From Bacteroidales bacterium (lineage in GTDB: Bacteria; Bacteroidota; Bacteroidia; Bacteroidales; Bacteroidaceae), in assembly GCA_030523385.1 (NCBI GenBank), contig JAUNIV010000153.1, positions 1 through 6,394 of the forward strand: a DNA stretch of 6,394 nt, written 5' to 3'. Below, in pieces: positions 5,426 through 6,394 of the stretch (position 1 is the stretch's first letter; each line of letters opens with the position of its first letter). The notes beneath the pieces are model-generated. The model was not told where the DNA came from. It worked only from the letters and a program-made list of their open reading frames with translations, and made no database searches. A program made the position numbers and the translations under genes.

Positions 5426-6258
5426 TTCGTTTCTGGTTTAAGAGATCCGTAAAAGTAAGATGCCGTAGCACCGCCATCAATGAGGAAGTCTGCCCCTGTA
5501 ATGAATGCCCCGCGAGGGCATAACAGCAATTCCGCAACATTAGCCACTTCGTCTGCCGTACCGGGACGACCTGCGGGACATTTGGCGAACATATTCTTAT
5601 AGAAATCACCGCGCGGTCCGTTGAACTCATCTATGGCAAGCGGTGTGACTATGATGCCCGGTGAAATGGAGTTGATTCGTGCACCACGTTCGCCCCATCT
5701 GACTGCTTCCGCCATGACGCGCTTCACGTTGCATCGCTTCGCTATCTGATAGGCATGGAGCGTATCGCGTATATTACTTTCATGCAGCATGCCAAGTTTC
5801 AGCAGTTCTTCGGTGGGAGTGGTGGCAAGCAACGCATCTTCTTCTGCGGTCAGCGCAGGCAGGCGGTGTCCCGACTGGCTGGAGATGGTTACGCCAGCTC
5901 CACCTTTTGCTATGACCTTCCCCACTTCTTCCAATAAAACCGCCGTACCGTAAAGGTCGGCTTTAAGAATGGTTCCTATTGATGCTTGGCTCGGCGATAC
6001 ACCTGCAGCATTGACCAGCATTTTTATTTCTCCATATTTAAGTGCTTCAGCAATGAGCGAGAGGATGGAATCACGTGATGAAATATCCGTACATATAGGA
6101 AGTGTGTCGTATCCTGCCTTGTTCATTATGTCGGATATCGCTTCTGCATTTTCCATTCGGCTGTCTCCGATCACGATTTTCATCCCGTACCCCATTCTGC
6201 GGGTAATTGCCATACCTATCTGACCGGCACCGGTCAGAATCATAACTTCTTTATTCAT
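5422..6258 (-). CDS. Short-chain dehydrogenase/reductase with long Ser-Tyr segment
   Basis: This is a 278-residue NAD(P)-dependent oxidoreductase of the SDR superfamily, cytoplasmic. The Rossmann loop reads ILTGAGQIGMAI (7-18), a GxGxxG form and not the usual TGxxxGxG. Asp32 at the end of the second strand favours NAD(H). VNAAG (82-86) is the structural NAG motif. The active site has ISSQSG (125-130) and AYQIAK with Tyr170 and Lys174. The Asn of the usual tetrad appears as Asp101 (ADLYGT). About 41 residues separate Ser129 and Tyr170, against about 13 in a classical SDR. A similar insertion occurs in the 3-alpha-hydroxysteroid dehydrogenase/carbonyl reductase group of Comamonas. SISPGIIVTPL (197-207) and the C-terminal GADFLIDGGATAS are typical. 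The start ATG at 6258 is 32 bp after the stop of another SDR, and the stop overlaps the next gene by ATGA. The substrate is unknown; a hydroxysteroid or related alcohol is only a guess. Confidence 0.92.
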   Translation of the reverse strand: MNKEVMILTGAGQIGMAITRRMGYGMKIVIGDSRMENAEAISDIMNKAGYDTLPICTDISSRDSILSLIAEALKYGEIKMLVNAAGVSPSQASIGTILKADLYGTAVLLEEVGKVIAKGGAGVTISSQSGHRLPALTAEEDALLATTPTEELLKLGMLHESNIRDTLHAYQIAKRCNVKRVMAEAVRWGERGARINSISPGIIVTPLAIDEFNGPRGDFYKNMFAKCPAGRPGTADEVANVAELLLCPRGAFITGADFLIDGGATASYFYGSLKPETK

Positions 6259-6290
6259 CGTTTGCAGCTTTTGACAATATTGAAATAATC

Positions 6291-6394
6291 TTATCCACGC
6301 AACAAGAATGCACCGTCAGAAATAAAATCAATTCCTGTGGTGTAAGAAGATAAATCAGAAAGAAGGAAAGCTACAGCATGGGCTATTTCCCGGG
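6291..6394 (-). CDS. SDR C-terminal end (partial, enters from right edge)
   Basis: The minus strand is open from the right edge to a TAA at 6291-6293, giving 33 residues: REIAHAVAFLLSDLSSYTTG, then IDFISDGAFLLRG. This is the standard end of a classical SDR: the helix that follows the substrate loop, the S-S/TG turn and the final strand ending in DG. It lines up with the end of the next gene (ANVAELLLCPRGAFITGADFLIDGG). The two SDRs are tandem paralogues of different subgroups. No signal, start or catalytic residues are inside the window. Confidence 0.85.
   Translation of the reverse strand, partial: REIAHAVAFLLSDLSSYTTGIDFISDGAFLLRG

Noticed and set aside
6259..6290. A promoter or terminator between the two SDR genes.
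   Set aside because: There is no TTTG/TAnnTTTG pair and no stable stem followed by a T run in the 32 bp, so read-through transcription is more likely.
6389..6394. CCCGGG palindrome at the right edge.
   Set aside because: It is a six-base restriction-type palindrome inside the SDR coding frame; it carries no signal on its own.

Overview
The window holds one unidirectional gene block. Every gene I can support lies on the minus strand, so it is transcribed from the right edge to the left edge, and there is no gene-free stretch longer than 32 bases. The setting looks like a gut Bacteroidales genome (Bacteroides, Phocaeicola or Parabacteroides type). Reasons are the weak or absent Shine-Dalgarno sequences, lipoprotein signals with relaxed lipoboxes followed by acidic residues, a GH42-type beta-galactosidase with a signal peptide, and paralogous exported flavodoxins. 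This assignment is an inference from style, not from a marker gene.

In transcription order the layout is: (1) the last 33 codons of a short-chain dehydrogenase/reductase (SDR) entering from the right edge (6291-6394); (2) a complete second SDR (5422-6258) with an unusually long segment between active-site Ser and Tyr; (3) a RibD-C/dihydrofolate-reductase-like reductase (4745-5425); (4) an exported flavodoxin (4089-4748); (5) an exported cupin plus two carboxymuconolactone-decarboxylase-like domains (2799-4076); (6) a Tat-signal aldo/keto reductase split in two by a 66-bp in-frame insertion carrying a TGA stop (2413-2802 and 1516-2400); (7) a second flavodoxin, a lipoprotein with a Pro/Asp/Glu-rich stalk (837-1502); (8) the N-terminal 272 codons of a GH42-like beta-galactosidase running off the left edge (1-817). 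Three junctions are 4-bp ATGA stop/start overlaps and the others are 12-32 bp apart. I see no terminator or Bacteroides-type promoter inside, so this reads as a single operon.

Functionally, items 1-7 are all oxidoreductases or small-molecule enzymes. Items 4-7 each carry an export signal (Sec, lipoprotein or Tat), so the cluster looks like a redox module that is partly extracytoplasmic, with cytoplasmic SDR and RibD-C reductases at its head. The substrate cannot be read from the sequence. The most notable local event is the break in the aldo/keto reductase. A 31-bp perfect direct repeat brackets 35 bp of foreign-looking sequence, and deleting one repeat plus the spacer would restore a 406-residue protein exactly in frame. 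That makes it either a recent inactivation, a scar of recombination between paralogues, or possibly a reversible switch.
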